A stretch of 64,000 bases of DNA, taken from positions 3,291,001 to 3,355,000 of the forward strand of contig CP050293.1 in assembly GCA_014189435.1 (NCBI GenBank), read 5' to 3'. Below are positions 1-7,475 of this stretch, one piece after another (position 1 is the first letter of the stretch; each line of letters starts with the position of its first letter). This DNA comes from Mesorhizobium loti (lineage in GTDB: Bacteria; Pseudomonadota; Alphaproteobacteria; Rhizobiales; Rhizobiaceae). The notes beneath the pieces are model-generated. The model saw only the letters and a program-made list of their open reading frames with translations, made no database searches and was not told the DNA's origin. A program made the position numbers and the translations under genes.

Positions 1-160
1 CGGCAACGAACGCACTGTGGGCATCGAGTTCGCCGGCATAGATCGGCAGCCAAAGCAGAATGGAGAGCGCGGCATACAGCGACCCGAGGAAGAAGAAGGG
101 CCTGAATCCGTAAGAAAGAAATGCAGGCCCTGTGTAGGCCCGCAGGCGTGGAATCCCCAT
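1..160 (-). CDS. nnrS: NnrS family protein, N-terminal part (runs off window)
   Basis: The minus strand opens with ATG at 160 and stays open to the window edge, giving 53 codons. The peptide begins MGIPRLRAYTGPAFLSYG and continues with FRPFFFLGSLYAALSI, the typical start of NnrS: a short cytoplasmic lead and the YGFRPFF motif running into the first membrane helix. NnrS is a heme- and copper-containing multi-pass membrane protein linked to nitric oxide tolerance. A GGAG lies about 8 bases upstream of the ATG. It sits downstream of the pseudoazurin gene on the same strand with a gap of about 100 bases, so co-transcription is possible. Its position beside nnrR supports the name. The C-terminus is outside the window. 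Confidence 0.8.
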   Translation of the reverse strand, partial: MGIPRLRAYTGPAFLSYGFRPFFFLGSLYAALSILLWLPIYAGELDAHSAFVA

Positions 161-257
161 GATTTGCGTCTCCAAATGAACAGGGCCGGATGAACCGCCG
201 CCCTCGGTCCGTCCGGCCCATGCCCACCCCATTTATGGCAGGCAGGCTGTATGCTGG

Positions 258-695
258 TCAGTTGGCCGGAACCTGGGTGAACAGGTCGGCGAACACCGTC
301 TTGGCCTTCCCGGGGTGTTTGACCGCCTTGGCGGCATCGAGGTTGGCCGGTTTGCCGACAACGATCAGCGCCACCATCCCCATGCCGTAGTGGGGCGCGC
401 ATTTGACACCGTAGACGCCCTCCTTCGTCAGCGTGACGGTTATTTCCTCACTGGGCTTTCCCTTGAAAGGCTCGGCGCCGTCCGGAAGCATGCCCTTGAT
501 CGACTCGGCATCATGCGTCTTGTCGGTCGGCACGAACTTGACGGTGTCTCCGGGGGCTGCCTTGACGAAGGCCGGCTGGAAAACCATGGCGCCCTTTTCG
601 CCCTTGTTGAGCATTTGCACCACATGCTCTTCCGCGCTTGCGCCGCCGGCGAGCGCGAGGATGGAGATTGCGGCGGCGAGGATGGAGAGTTTCAT
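258..695 (-). CDS. pseudoazurin (periplasmic blue copper protein)
   Basis: 145 residues with a Sec signal peptide cleaved after ASA at residue 21, leaving a mature protein of 124. The type 1 copper ligands are all present: H61, C99, H102 and M107, which become H40, C78, H81 and M86 in the mature protein, exactly the classical pseudoazurin numbering. It carries electrons from the cytochrome chain to copper nitrite reductase or nitrous oxide reductase in the periplasm. The longer open frame reaching 1508 is an artefact; the ATG at 695 has an AAAGGA about 7 bases upstream and starts the signal peptide. A perfect NnrR box lies 75-88 bases upstream, between it and nnrR, so NO-dependent control is likely. 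No nitrite or nitrous oxide reductase gene is in the window. Confidence 0.93.
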   Translation of the reverse strand: MKLSILAAAISILALAGGASAEEHVVQMLNKGEKGAMVFQPAFVKAAPGDTVKFVPTDKTHDAESIKGMLPDGAEPFKGKPSEEITVTLTKEGVYGVKCAPHYGMGMVALIVVGKPANLDAAKAVKHPGKAKTVFADLFTQVPAN

Positions 696-769
696 CGGTT
701 TGTCCTTTGTTTCGTCTTCGCGGCATTTGGCCGTTCCATGCCATTTAGCCTGATAAGCCCCAGCAGAAT

Positions 770-783
770 TTGCGCTGGCGCAA
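770..783. promoter_or_regulatory. NnrR box TTGCG-CTGG-CGCAA
   Basis: A perfect palindrome with N4 spacer, extending to TTTGCG/CGCAAA over 769-784. It matches the TTGCG-N4-CGCAA motif reported for NnrR-type NO regulators. It lies between the divergent pseudoazurin gene and nnrR, so it can serve activation of the former and autoregulation of the latter. Confidence 0.75.
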
Positions 784-845
784 ACTCGGGGTAGAAAGGT
801 CTCCCGCATGACTGATGCGGAACTACAGGGCTGTGAGGGATCCGC

Positions 846-1547
846 TTGGCTGCGCTGGACCGATCGCTGATATCGCGGCTGCCGCTCTTCCAGGGGCTGA
901 CACCTGACGAGCAGAGCGAGATCCTGCAAAATGCGCGGTCGTCTCGCTATGCCAAGGAGGCAGCAGTCTTCGAGCAGGAGGCCGGGGCTCACTCCTTCTT
1001 CGTGCTGATCGCCGGGCACATACGCGTCGTCCGCACCACGCCGGATGGGCAGCAGGTCATCGCCCGATACATCAGCGAAGGCGAGATCTTTGGCGTCGCC
1101 GCAGCCCTTGGCCGGGCGACCTACCCCGCCAGCGCAGTCGCGGCGGTGGACTGCGTGGTGTTGGCGTGGCCCAACGCCCTGTGGCCGGAGTTGGCGAGAC
1201 GCTTCCCCGTGTTTGGGGCGGCTACCTACAGGACGGTTGGAAGCAGGCTGCAGGAGACGCAGACGCGGGTGGTGGAGATGTCCACCGAGCAGGTGGAGCA
1301 GCGGGTTGCGCATGCACTGCTGCGACTGGCGAACCAGACCGGCCGAAAGACCGACGGCGGCATCGAAATCGACTTCCCGATTTCCAGGCAGGACATCGCC
1401 GAGATGACAGGGACGACGCTTCACACCGTCAGCCGGCTGCTCAGCAAGTGGGAAGAGAAGGGGATCATCGTCAGCGGGCGCCAGAAAGTCACAATCAAGG
1501 ATGCGCATCGCCTAGTGGTTCTGGCTGAGAACCGGGACAAGGGCTGA
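846..1547 (+). CDS. nnrR: NnrR-type Crp/Fnr transcriptional regulator (NO response)
   Basis: 233 residues: an N-terminal cyclic-nucleotide-binding fold (about 5-125), a long dimer helix, and a winged helix-turn-helix near 175-215 with recognition segment [14 protein letters not shown]. The H-x-x-S-R pattern, in place of the E-x-x-S-R of FNR/FixK, is what NnrR proteins carry and fits a TTGCG half-site. It has a single cysteine, so no Fe-S cluster. The start is TTG at 846 with AGGGA just upstream; an in-frame stop at 834 rules out anything longer, and the ATG at 808 is out of frame. It is divergent from pseudoazurin and convergent with the DUF1858 gene, whose stop lies 3 bases beyond its own. 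Confidence 0.82.
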   Translation: MAALDRSLISRLPLFQGLTPDEQSEILQNARSSRYAKEAAVFEQEAGAHSFFVLIAGHIRVVRTTPDGQQVIARYISEGEIFGVAAALGRATYPASAVAAVDCVVLAWPNALWPELARRFPVFGAATYRTVGSRLQETQTRVVEMSTEQVEQRVAHALLRLANQTGRKTDGGIEIDFPISRQDIAEMTGTTLHTVSRLLSKWEEKGIIVSGRQKVTIKDAHRLVVLAENRDKG

Positions 1548-1550
1548 CCG

Positions 1551-1766
1551 TCACCGTTCTCCTCGAACAACCGATTCCAAGTCCAAAAGAAAGTCGGCCT
1601 CATCGATCCGATGTTCCCGGCATGCTTCGGCCACGGTATGGAATGTGCCGATCGGACAGCCGACGCAGAGCATCTTGTATCTCAGCACCACTGCCACCGT
1701 TGCCGGCCACTTTCTCATGATTTCGTCAACGACAGTGTCCGGACTGATCGAACTGCGCTGCTTCAC
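1551..1766 (-). CDS. DUF1858 domain protein
   Basis: 71 residues starting at GTG (GGAGA about 9 bases upstream). The middle holds CVGCPIG, with C34 and C37 as the redox-active pair typical of the DUF1858 family ('hybrid cluster protein-associated redox disulfide'). Such proteins often accompany hybrid-cluster and anaerobic nitrogen-oxide genes, which fits the nnrR neighbourhood. The exact biochemical role is unknown. It is divergent from the CBS-BON gene, and an FNR-type box lies in the shared upstream region about 80 bases from this start. Confidence 0.8.
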   Translation of the reverse strand: MKQRSSISPDTVVDEIMRKWPATVAVVLRYKMLCVGCPIGTFHTVAEACREHRIDEADFLLDLESVVRGER

Positions 1767-1844
1767 GATGAAGTCTCCGCGATTTGCGAGGCCTCTTCAT
1801 AAATCCCGCTTTGGTCGCCTTCGTTGCGCTTTCGCAATCTGAAA

Positions 1845-1858
1845 ATGATTCAGATCAA
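1845..1858. promoter_or_regulatory. FNR/FixK box ATGAT-TCAG-ATCAA
   Basis: Nine of ten half-site bases match TTGAT-N4-ATCAA. The centre is at 1851.5. A class II start 41.5 bases downstream would fall near 1893, with TAAGCA at 1881-1886 as a -10 and GAGGAGG as ribosome site for the CBS-BON gene. It may also serve the divergent DUF1858 gene. Confidence 0.7.
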
Positions 1859-1914
1859 GACACGGCGCGCGCGATCTCGATAAGCAAAGGGATAAAGTAT
1901 CTGAGGAGGTTGGC

Positions 1915-2613
1915 ATGCAGGCCAAAGCCATAATGACCACACCGGTCGTCGCAATAGATCCGTCTGCGTCGATCGCCGAAGCGGCCGGATTGATGCTCTC
2001 CAGCAAGATCAGCGGGCTTCCCGTCATTCGCAGCGACGGCGCGCTGGTGGGCATTATCAGCGAGGGTGATTTCCTGCGCCGCGGAGAGTTGGGCACTCAG
2101 CGCAAGCGCCCACGCTGGCTGGAGTTTCTTGTCAGCCCGGGAAGAGTTGCCGAAGAATATGTCCTCGCCAACGGACGGCGGGTCGAGGAGGTGATGACCG
2201 ACAGCGTCGTCACGGCACCCCCCAATGCATCGCTTGCCGAGGTCGTCGAGTTGATGACGCATCACCGCATCAAACGTGTCCCGGTCGTCGACGGTGGTAA
2301 AGTTGTCGGCATGATTGCCCGCTCCGATCTTCTTCGTGCGCTGCTCCGCACGCAGCCGGCCTCAACCTCGACAGCCATTGACGACGAACAGATACGCCAG
2401 AGCATCGTCGCGGAGCTTGCAGCGCAGAAATGGGCTGGCGAGGACCTGATCAATGTCACTGTCGACAAAGGGATCGTAAAACTGAGCGGCGCCATCTTCG
2501 ACGAACGCGAGCGCCAGGCGGCCATCGTCGCGGCGGAAAATGTCGCCGGCGTCAAAGGCGTTGAGGACAATCTATTTTGCGCCGAGCCGTTGTCCGTCAT
2601 CCTGGTCTCGTAG
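1915..2613 (+). CDS. tandem CBS domain and BON domain protein
   Basis: 232 residues with no membrane segments. The first CBS motif covers about 5-60 (IMTTPVVAIDPSASIAEA), the second about 92-148 (VMTDSVVTAPPNASLAEV), and a BON domain occupies about 155-225. CBS pairs bind adenine nucleotides and sense energy state; a BON domain may contact lipid or other proteins. In alphaproteobacteria this architecture is common in low-oxygen stimulons. GAGGAGG lies just before the ATG. The upstream FNR-type box is placed as expected for direct activation by FixK. The specific function is not known. Confidence 0.85.
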   Translation: MQAKAIMTTPVVAIDPSASIAEAAGLMLSSKISGLPVIRSDGALVGIISEGDFLRRGELGTQRKRPRWLEFLVSPGRVAEEYVLANGRRVEEVMTDSVVTAPPNASLAEVVELMTHHRIKRVPVVDGGKVVGMIARSDLLRALLRTQPASTSTAIDDEQIRQSIVAELAAQKWAGEDLINVTVDKGIVKLSGAIFDERERQAAIVAAENVAGVKGVEDNLFCAEPLSVILVS

Positions 2614-2671
2614 CCAAGGGGTACCGCCAGCATTTTACCGAGGCGAACTGTGTGCTTAGCCGCTCGACGTT

Positions 2672-2941
2672 CTAACGCTGGCCGGCCGCATGCTGCAGCC
2701 GTGCGATCAGGTCGCGGTTGCGGCAATAATCTGGCGGAGCATCGGCTTGCTCGTGTTGATCGAGCCAAGTCGAGCATTCGTCCTGATGGCCGCAGGATCG
2801 GCAGCGGTTGACCGCCCGATCGGTGACGGCTGCGTGGTCCGCCACCACTTTCAACTGCCTGTCGACACCAAGCTTGCGCATCATGCGACCCATCAACGCG
2901 GCCCTGGCGTCGACTGAAATCAGATAATCGAGAAAGCTCAT
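2672..2941 (-). CDS. DUF6455 family cysteine-containing small protein
   Basis: 89 residues beginning MSFLDYLISVDARAALMG. The C-terminal half has CRSCGHQDEC followed by TWLD and a later DYCRN, the cysteine pattern of the DUF6455 family (small proteins, probably metal-binding). The open frame extends upstream to 3067, but the ATG at 2941 has AGGAG about 8 bases before it and matches the family N-terminus. A nine-of-ten FNR box lies 52-65 bases upstream. The family has no assigned function; low-oxygen induction is inferred from the box. Confidence 0.78.
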   Translation of the reverse strand: MSFLDYLISVDARAALMGRMMRKLGVDRQLKVVADHAAVTDRAVNRCRSCGHQDECSTWLDQHEQADAPPDYCRNRDLIARLQHAAGQR

Positions 2942-2992
2942 CTTGGTCACTCCTGCCTTTTGAGACTCATAGCAATGCAGACGGCCAACGAC

Positions 2993-3006
2993 TTGATCTC
3001 GGTCAA
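2993..3006. promoter_or_regulatory. FNR/FixK box TTGAT-CTCG-GTCAA
   Basis: Nine of ten half-site bases match. The centre is at 2999.5. For the DUF6455 gene on the minus strand a class II start would lie near 2958, leaving a 17-base leader that contains its AGGAG. Confidence 0.6.
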
Positions 3007-3100
3007 CAGACGGAGCCGTTGCCAGGCCAAGGCGGCGAAGGGGGTAGATTGAAGTTCCTGAACCCACCGCCGCGCACGCGGCTGCTGGGACGTCGACCCA

Positions 3101-3404
3101 TCAATACGACATGAAGCGGTTGATGCCGCTTTCCTCAATCAGCGAGCGCGTGACCCCGCCGAACGCCCATTCCCGCAGACGGCTGTGCCCATAGGCACCC
3201 GAGACGATCAGGTCGGCATGGATCGACCGCGCAAATGTCAGCAACTGATCGCCGTCAGCCTCGCCGGCAATCAGTTCGGTTCGTGCCATGATGCCGTGAT
3301 GTTCCAGAAAAACCGCGACATCGGCGAGACTGTCGCGGATGCTCTCGTCGCGGTCCGTATCGATTGTGGCAACGACGCGATGAATTGCATTCGCCAGCTC
3401 ACGA
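3101..3404 (-). pseudogene. universal stress protein (UspA), C-terminal remnant
   Basis: The minus-strand frame carries the UspA C-terminal signature: DLIVSGAYGHSRLREWAFGG followed by VTRSLIEESG, the nucleotide-binding G-x2-G-x9-G-S/T type motif. Upstream the frame continues as RPRELANAIHRVVATIDTDR and then meets a TGA at about 3417, with no plausible start codon except internal ATGs such as 3289. Family members of this tandem type have about 270 residues, so roughly two thirds is missing. An intact FNR-type box (3409-3422) sits at the truncation point. Read as a decayed gene; a short protein from 3289 (62 residues) is possible but would lack half the fold. Confidence 0.7.
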
Positions 3405-3408
3405 GGCC

Positions 3409-3422
3409 TTGATGCACGTCAA
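3409..3422. promoter_or_regulatory. FNR/FixK box TTGAT-GCAC-GTCAA
   Basis: Nine of ten half-site bases match. It lies about 115 bases before the fixL start and directly against the truncated UspA remnant. It could give FixK feedback on fixL or be left over from the stress gene. Confidence 0.55.
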
Positions 3423-3536
3423 GGAACCCGCCAATTGCATCCGCAGGCGAAAACGTCGGCCTCGATCCGTTTTGCGTGTATGGAGAGAAGTGATAGTTAG
3501 CCTCTCTTGTAGGCGTATCGAATCCAGGGATCTCGG

Positions 3537-5087
3537 GTGAGCCAAGACGAAGCGCCTATTTTGTCGGCCGGCGGGATGACGCTTAAGACAGTCTTGTCGC
3601 AAATGTTCGAACAGGCTCCGAGCTTCATGGCTCTCATGAGTGAGCCAAATCATGTCTTCGAACTGACCAATACTGCCTACCAACGGCTGATCGGCCACAG
3701 GCAAGTGATTGGAAAGTCGGTGCGCGACGCCCTTCCCGAACTCGAAGGCCAAGGCTTCTACGAACTACTGGACCAGGTCTATGAAACGGGTGAACCGTAC
3801 AGGGGACGGGCCGTGAAAGTCGCGCTTCGCAAGGGTGACGAACCTGCCGAAGAGCGCATTCTCGATTTCGTCTATCAGCCCATCAAGGCCGATGACGGCC
3901 GCATCACGGCTATCTTTGTCGAAGGCACCGACGTGAGCGAGCTTTCCTTCGCAAACGCCGCTCTTCAATTGCGCGAAGATCATTTGCGATCGATCCTGGC
4001 GACTGTGCCTGACGCAATGGTCGTCATCGACGAACAAGGCCGGATCCAATCCTTCAGCACCGCTGCCGAAACGCTTTTTGGCTATCAGTCAGGCGAAGTC
4101 ATCGGCAAGAACGTCAACATGTTGATGCCGTCACCCTATCGTGGCGAGCATGATGCCTACCTTCATCGCTACCTGACGACGGGAGAACGGCGGATCATCG
4201 GGCTTGGTCGCACCGTCACCGGGATGCGCAAGGATGGCTCGACCTTTCCGATGGAGCTTTCCGTCGGCGAGATGAATCCGGGAACCGGGCGCTTCTTTAC
4301 CGGCTTCTGCCGCGACCTGACCGAGCGCCACAGGGCGGAAGCGCGAATCCAGGAACAGCAGCTGGAATTGCTCCACATGGCGCGATTCACCGCGCTCGGC
4401 GAAATGGCTTCAACGCTCGCGCATGAGATCAACCAGCCGCTCACCGCCATCACGAACTACCTGAAGGGCAGCCGGCGGCTGCTCGAGAAGAGCTCTGATG
4501 AGCACGCGCCGATGCTGCGTGAGGCCGTCGAAAAGGCCGCCGAGCAGGCATTGCGCGCCGGAGATGTCATCCGGCACCTCAGGGATTTCGTCGCGAGAGG
4601 CGAGAGCGAGCGTCAGGTCGAGCATCTGCCGGTGCTGATCGACGAAGCCTCCTCACTTGCTTTGGTCGGTGCACGGGAAATCGATATGCGCGTCAGCTAC
4701 AAGCTTGATCCCGCCGCCGAACTGGTCCTGACCGACCGCATCCAGATCCAGCAGGTTCTGCTGAATCTGATGCGCAATGCGGTGGAGGCCATGCAAGGTG
4801 TGCCGCGCCGCGAATTGCATGTCATGACCGTCGCCCGGAATGACGGGATGGCCGAGGTAAGCGTGATCGATACGGGCACAGGGATTGCGCCGGAAGTCTC
4901 GGCCCAGCTTTTCCAGCCCTTTGTCACCACCAAGAAGCAGGGTATGGGTGTCGGTCTTTCCATTTGCCGTACCATCGTCGAGTCGCATGGCGGCCACATC
5001 TGGGCAGAAGCCGTTCCCGGTGGAGGCACAGCTTTCCGCTTCACCTTGCGCATTGTTGAAAGGGAAGAGGTTGCCAATGGCCGGTAA
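3537..5087 (+). CDS. fixL: oxygen-sensing histidine kinase FixL
   Basis: 516 residues, soluble, with no membrane helices. PAS-A covers about 20-135 and PAS-B about 145-262. PAS-B has the FixL heme-pocket signature: GEHDAYL with H205 as the proximal heme ligand, and IIGLGR with R225 at the position of the O2-contacting arginine. The kinase core follows: LAHEINQP with H296 as phosphoacceptor, N-box [10 protein letters not shown] (410-419), DTGTG (445-449) and GMGVGL (469-474). Heme-bound O2 shuts off the kinase; at low O2 it phosphorylates FixJ. The start is GTG at 3537 with AGGGA upstream. It overlaps fixJ by 11 bases, so the two are translated together. The soluble form resembles the Bradyrhizobium protein more than the membrane-bound Sinorhizobium one. 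Confidence 0.93.
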   Translation: MSQDEAPILSAGGMTLKTVLSQMFEQAPSFMALMSEPNHVFELTNTAYQRLIGHRQVIGKSVRDALPELEGQGFYELLDQVYETGEPYRGRAVKVALRKGDEPAEERILDFVYQPIKADDGRITAIFVEGTDVSELSFANAALQLREDHLRSILATVPDAMVVIDEQGRIQSFSTAAETLFGYQSGEVIGKNVNMLMPSPYRGEHDAYLHRYLTTGERRIIGLGRTVTGMRKDGSTFPMELSVGEMNPGTGRFFTGFCRDLTERHRAEARIQEQQLELLHMARFTALGEMASTLAHEINQPLTAITNYLKGSRRLLEKSSDEHAPMLREAVEKAAEQALRAGDVIRHLRDFVARGESERQVEHLPVLIDEASSLALVGAREIDMRVSYKLDPAAELVLTDRIQIQQVLLNLMRNAVEAMQGVPRRELHVMTVARNDGMAEVSVIDTGTGIAPEVSAQLFQPFVTTKKQGMGVGLSICRTIVESHGGHIWAEAVPGGGTAFRFTLRIVEREEVANGR

Positions 5088-5691
5088 CGATGTCGTGCAT
5101 GTGGTGGACGACGATGTGGACGTCCGCAAATCGCTTGGCTTTCTTCTAGGAACGGCCGACTTCGCCGTGCGCCTGCACGAATCGGCCACAGCATTTCTGT
5201 CCACGGCGACAGGCCAGCTCGACGGCTGTATCGTGACCGACGTGCGCATGCCCGGCATTGACGGCATCGAGTTCCTGCGCCAACTCAGAATGCGCTCGCA
5301 TACGCTCCCGGTGATCGTCATGACGGGGCACGCGGATGTGGCGCTGGCCGTTCAGGCGATGAAGGAAGGCGCTTCCGATTTCATTGAAAAACCGTTCGAC
5401 GACCAGGTTTTGATCGATGCGATCCGCTCGGCGTTGGACAACCGCAATCAGGCAGGTGCAACGCATCCGCAATCCGCTGAAATCCACGGGCGCCTGGCCA
5501 CACTTTCGGAGCGGGAGCGGCAGGTTCTGGATGGGCTTGTCTCGGGTCTGCCGAACAAGACGATCGCCTATGATCTGGGTATCAGTCCGCGCACCGTCGA
5601 GATTCATCGTGCCAATGTCATGAGCAAGATGGCCGCGGGCAGCCTGTCGCATCTCGTGCGTATGGCGTTGATTGTGGAATCCAAACCCTAG
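5077..5691 (+). CDS. fixJ: response regulator FixJ
   Basis: 204 residues. The receiver domain occupies 1-125, with acidic residues D11-D12, phosphoacceptor D55 in [10 protein letters not shown]83 and K105 in IEKPF. A LuxR-type helix-turn-helix at about 140-202 contains [20 protein letters not shown] and [14 protein letters not shown]. The domain order and length match FixJ. The ATG at 5077 lies inside the end of fixL, and the preceding GGGAAGAGG acts as ribosome site. Phosphorylated FixJ is expected to activate fixK; a FixJ-like site precedes the fixK gene about 0.9 kb downstream. Confidence 0.94.
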   Translation: MAGNDVVHVVDDDVDVRKSLGFLLGTADFAVRLHESATAFLSTATGQLDGCIVTDVRMPGIDGIEFLRQLRMRSHTLPVIVMTGHADVALAVQAMKEGASDFIEKPFDDQVLIDAIRSALDNRNQAGATHPQSAEIHGRLATLSERERQVLDGLVSGLPNKTIAYDLGISPRTVEIHRANVMSKMAAGSLSHLVRMALIVESKP

Positions 5692-5912
5692 CAAGCGTCC
5701 CCGACAGACTTGCCGTCGTCTGTCGGCACTGTCTTCGACTTCCAGTAACGCCAATGGGTCGGGCGGATATCGACGCGCACACCAGTCCCGGCGTGCTTCC
5801 AACCCTGCCAGCCTTTTATGCAGGGAAATACGAGCGCATGTTCGCCGTCCTCGTCGAAGACGGCGAGTTCGAGTTCGCGACCAAACGGAGCGCTCAGGAT
5901 TGGCTTCCACAT
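5688..5912 (-). CDS. small conserved rhizobial protein of unknown function
   Basis: 74 residues from the ATG at 5912, beginning MWKPILSAPFGRELELAV and continuing to an IRPTHWRYW segment. This MW-P-I-x-x-APF...LAV...DG...HALVFPC...DIRPTHW layout recurs in short rhizobial proteins of unknown role. The frame is open to an ATG at 5960, but the extra 16 codons overlap an FNR-type box (5947-5960), so the shorter start is preferred. GGGGAG abuts the ATG with no spacer. The gene is convergent with fixJ and overlaps its stop by 4 bases. Induction at low O2 is inferred from the box. Confidence 0.65.
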   Translation of the reverse strand: MWKPILSAPFGRELELAVFDEDGEHALVFPCIKGWQGWKHAGTGVRVDIRPTHWRYWKSKTVPTDDGKSVGDAC

Positions 5913-5946
5913 CTCCCCATGATCGGGGGAAGTGGCAAGCAGCGCC

Positions 5947-5960
5947 TTGATTTGAATCAT
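5947..5960. promoter_or_regulatory. FNR/FixK box TTGAT-TTGA-ATCAT
   Basis: Nine of ten half-site bases match. The centre is at 5953.5. A class II start on the minus strand would fall at about 5912, on the ATG of the small MW-protein gene. Confidence 0.6.
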
Positions 5961-6007
5961 TTTCCGAAATTGTGCTGGTACCGCTGCGCGCGAGCGGCAA
6001 GCCTGCC

Positions 6008-6021
6008 TTGATCGCGATCAA
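6008..6021. promoter_or_regulatory. perfect FNR/FixK box TTGAT-CGCG-ATCAA
   Basis: All ten half-site bases match the consensus. The centre is at 6014.5. A class II start near 6056 would leave a 29-base leader containing the AGGAG of the flavin-binding protein gene at 6085. Confidence 0.8.
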
Positions 6022-6084
6022 TGACCGCCCCCGGCGACTGGGCCAACAGTCGGTGGGACGATCAATAAACTCAGGAGATCGCAC

Positions 6085-6531
6085 ATGCTGATCCGCACAT
6101 TATCCGCCCTGGAATGCACGAAATTGCTGACCGCCAACCGTGTCGGCCATCTGGCATGCGCGAAGGATGGGCAGCCCTACGTGGTGCCGGTGCACTATGC
6201 GCACGCCGACAATCACCTCTACGCGTTTTCCATGCCCGGCAAGAAGATCGACTGGATGCGTGCCAATCCGCTGGTGTCCGTCCAGGTGGGTGAACGCGGC
6301 CAGGGCCGAGGCTGGAAAAGCGTCGTCGTCGATGGCCGTTATGAGGAACTGCCGGACCGGATTGGTCACAAGCTCGAGCGCGACCATGCATGGTCGGTGT
6401 TGAGCAAGCATGCTGACTGGTGGGAGCCCGGCGCCCTCAAGCCTGTCATGCCTCCGGTGTCGGACAGCGCACCCCACGTTTTTTTCCGTATCTTGATCGA
6501 ACAGGTGTCGGGCCGCGAAGCAAGTGAATAG
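6085..6531 (+). CDS. pyridoxamine 5'-phosphate oxidase-fold flavin-binding protein
   Basis: 148 residues. The sequence has the split-barrel FMN-binding pattern of the PNPOx-like/NimA-like family: GHLACAKDGQPYVVPVHY, then LYAFSMPGKKIDWMRANP, then VVVDGRYEELPD. Members bind FMN, F420 or heme and act as small reductases or stress proteins; the substrate here is unknown. AGGAG lies about 8 bases before the ATG. A perfect FNR box upstream makes it a clear candidate FixK target, and related genes are common in rhizobial microoxic regulons. Confidence 0.83.
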   Translation: MLIRTLSALECTKLLTANRVGHLACAKDGQPYVVPVHYAHADNHLYAFSMPGKKIDWMRANPLVSVQVGERGQGRGWKSVVVDGRYEELPDRIGHKLERDHAWSVLSKHADWWEPGALKPVMPPVSDSAPHVFFRILIEQVSGREASE

Positions 6532-6580
6532 CTGCCGTCACTGCCGCTACCGGCGCTGGACCGGTTCGGGAGGAGCGGCT

Positions 6581-6600
6581 CTAGGTAGTTTCCCGTAGGG
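6581..6600 (+). promoter_or_regulatory. FixJ-like binding site upstream of fixK
   Basis: The segment CTAGGTAGTTTCCCGTAGGG resembles the FixJ target described for rhizobial fixK promoters (GTAMGTAG core followed by TTTCCC). It ends 70 bases before the fixK ATG, a suitable place for a response-regulator site. The match is judged by eye. Confidence 0.5.
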
Positions 6601-6669
6601 ATAAAACCGAATTTCGCGACCCGCGGATTCGCGCGATTGCTGTGTCACGGATCAACCGGGAAGACAGCC

Positions 6670-7317
6670 ATGCACGCCTACACCGCCTCCAGAATTTCGC
6701 TGCCGTCACGGTCTGCGCTGCCCAACCTGTCGGAGGCTTTCGAGCCCGCGCCGCTGCAACCACTCGGCTTCTATCCCGCCGGCGCGGAAATCTACGCCCA
6801 GGGCGAAAAGGCCGCAGCCTTCTACCAGGTGGAATTCGGCGCCGTCCGCGTCTACCGCCTGCTTGCTGACGGACGCCGGCAGATCAGTGCCTTTCACCTC
6901 GCCGGAGAGACGTTCGGTTTCGAAGCCGATTCGACGCACCATTTCTTTGCTGAGGCGATCAATTCCACCGGGGTCCGCGCCTTCCGCCTGACGGCTGGAG
7001 CGGATATGTCCCGTCAGCTGCTGCCCCTGGCGCTCAAGGGGTTGACCAGAGCTCAGGAACACCTTCTGGTCCTGGGTCGCCAGAGCGCCATCGAACGCGT
7101 CGCCGCGTTCCTCGTCGACATAGCGGAACGGCAGGGCGGATTGCGGCAGGTCGAACTTCCGATGTCTCGCATGGACATCGGCGATTATCTCGGCCTCACC
7201 ATCGAGACGGTATCGCGGATCTTCACCCGGCTGAAGGACAAGGGCGTCATCCGCCTGCTCAGCCTGCGCAGCATCGAAATCGTCAGGCATGATGCGCTTC
7301 ATGCGATGAGCGAATGA
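6670..7317 (+). CDS. fixK: FixK-type Crp/Fnr transcriptional regulator
   Basis: 215 residues with a nucleotide-binding-like barrel (about 30-140) and a C-terminal winged helix-turn-helix. The recognition helix reads ETVSRIFTRLKDKG; E-x-x-S-R is the signature for TTGAT half-sites. There are no cysteines at all, so no Fe-S cluster, as in FixK. The frame opens at 6637, but the ATG at 6670 has GGGAAG upstream and gives the usual length. It is expected to be switched on by FixJ and to act on the FNR-type boxes seen between 1845 and 6021. No fixNOQP or fixGHIS genes are in the window. Confidence 0.88.
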   Translation: MHAYTASRISLPSRSALPNLSEAFEPAPLQPLGFYPAGAEIYAQGEKAAAFYQVEFGAVRVYRLLADGRRQISAFHLAGETFGFEADSTHHFFAEAINSTGVRAFRLTAGADMSRQLLPLALKGLTRAQEHLLVLGRQSAIERVAAFLVDIAERQGGLRQVELPMSRMDIGDYLGLTIETVSRIFTRLKDKGVIRLLSLRSIEIVRHDALHAMSE

Positions 7318-7475
7318 GCTGCGCTCCGACTCCTGGATGGTTCTAGCACTTCAGACCAATTGACAGCGGGGCACCAAGAGCAAGATAGCAGCGCGGAGGA
7401 CATCTATTTTTTGCCGCTGGAAGATTGAGGAAACAGTGGGCAAGTCTATCGGCGTTCAGGCTTCGGGAGGAAGGC

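Noticed and set aside
258..1508. A 416-codon minus-strand frame that would fuse pseudoazurin to a long N-terminal extension.
   Set aside because: The extension overlaps nnrR in antisense. The signal peptide and ribosome site place the start at 695.
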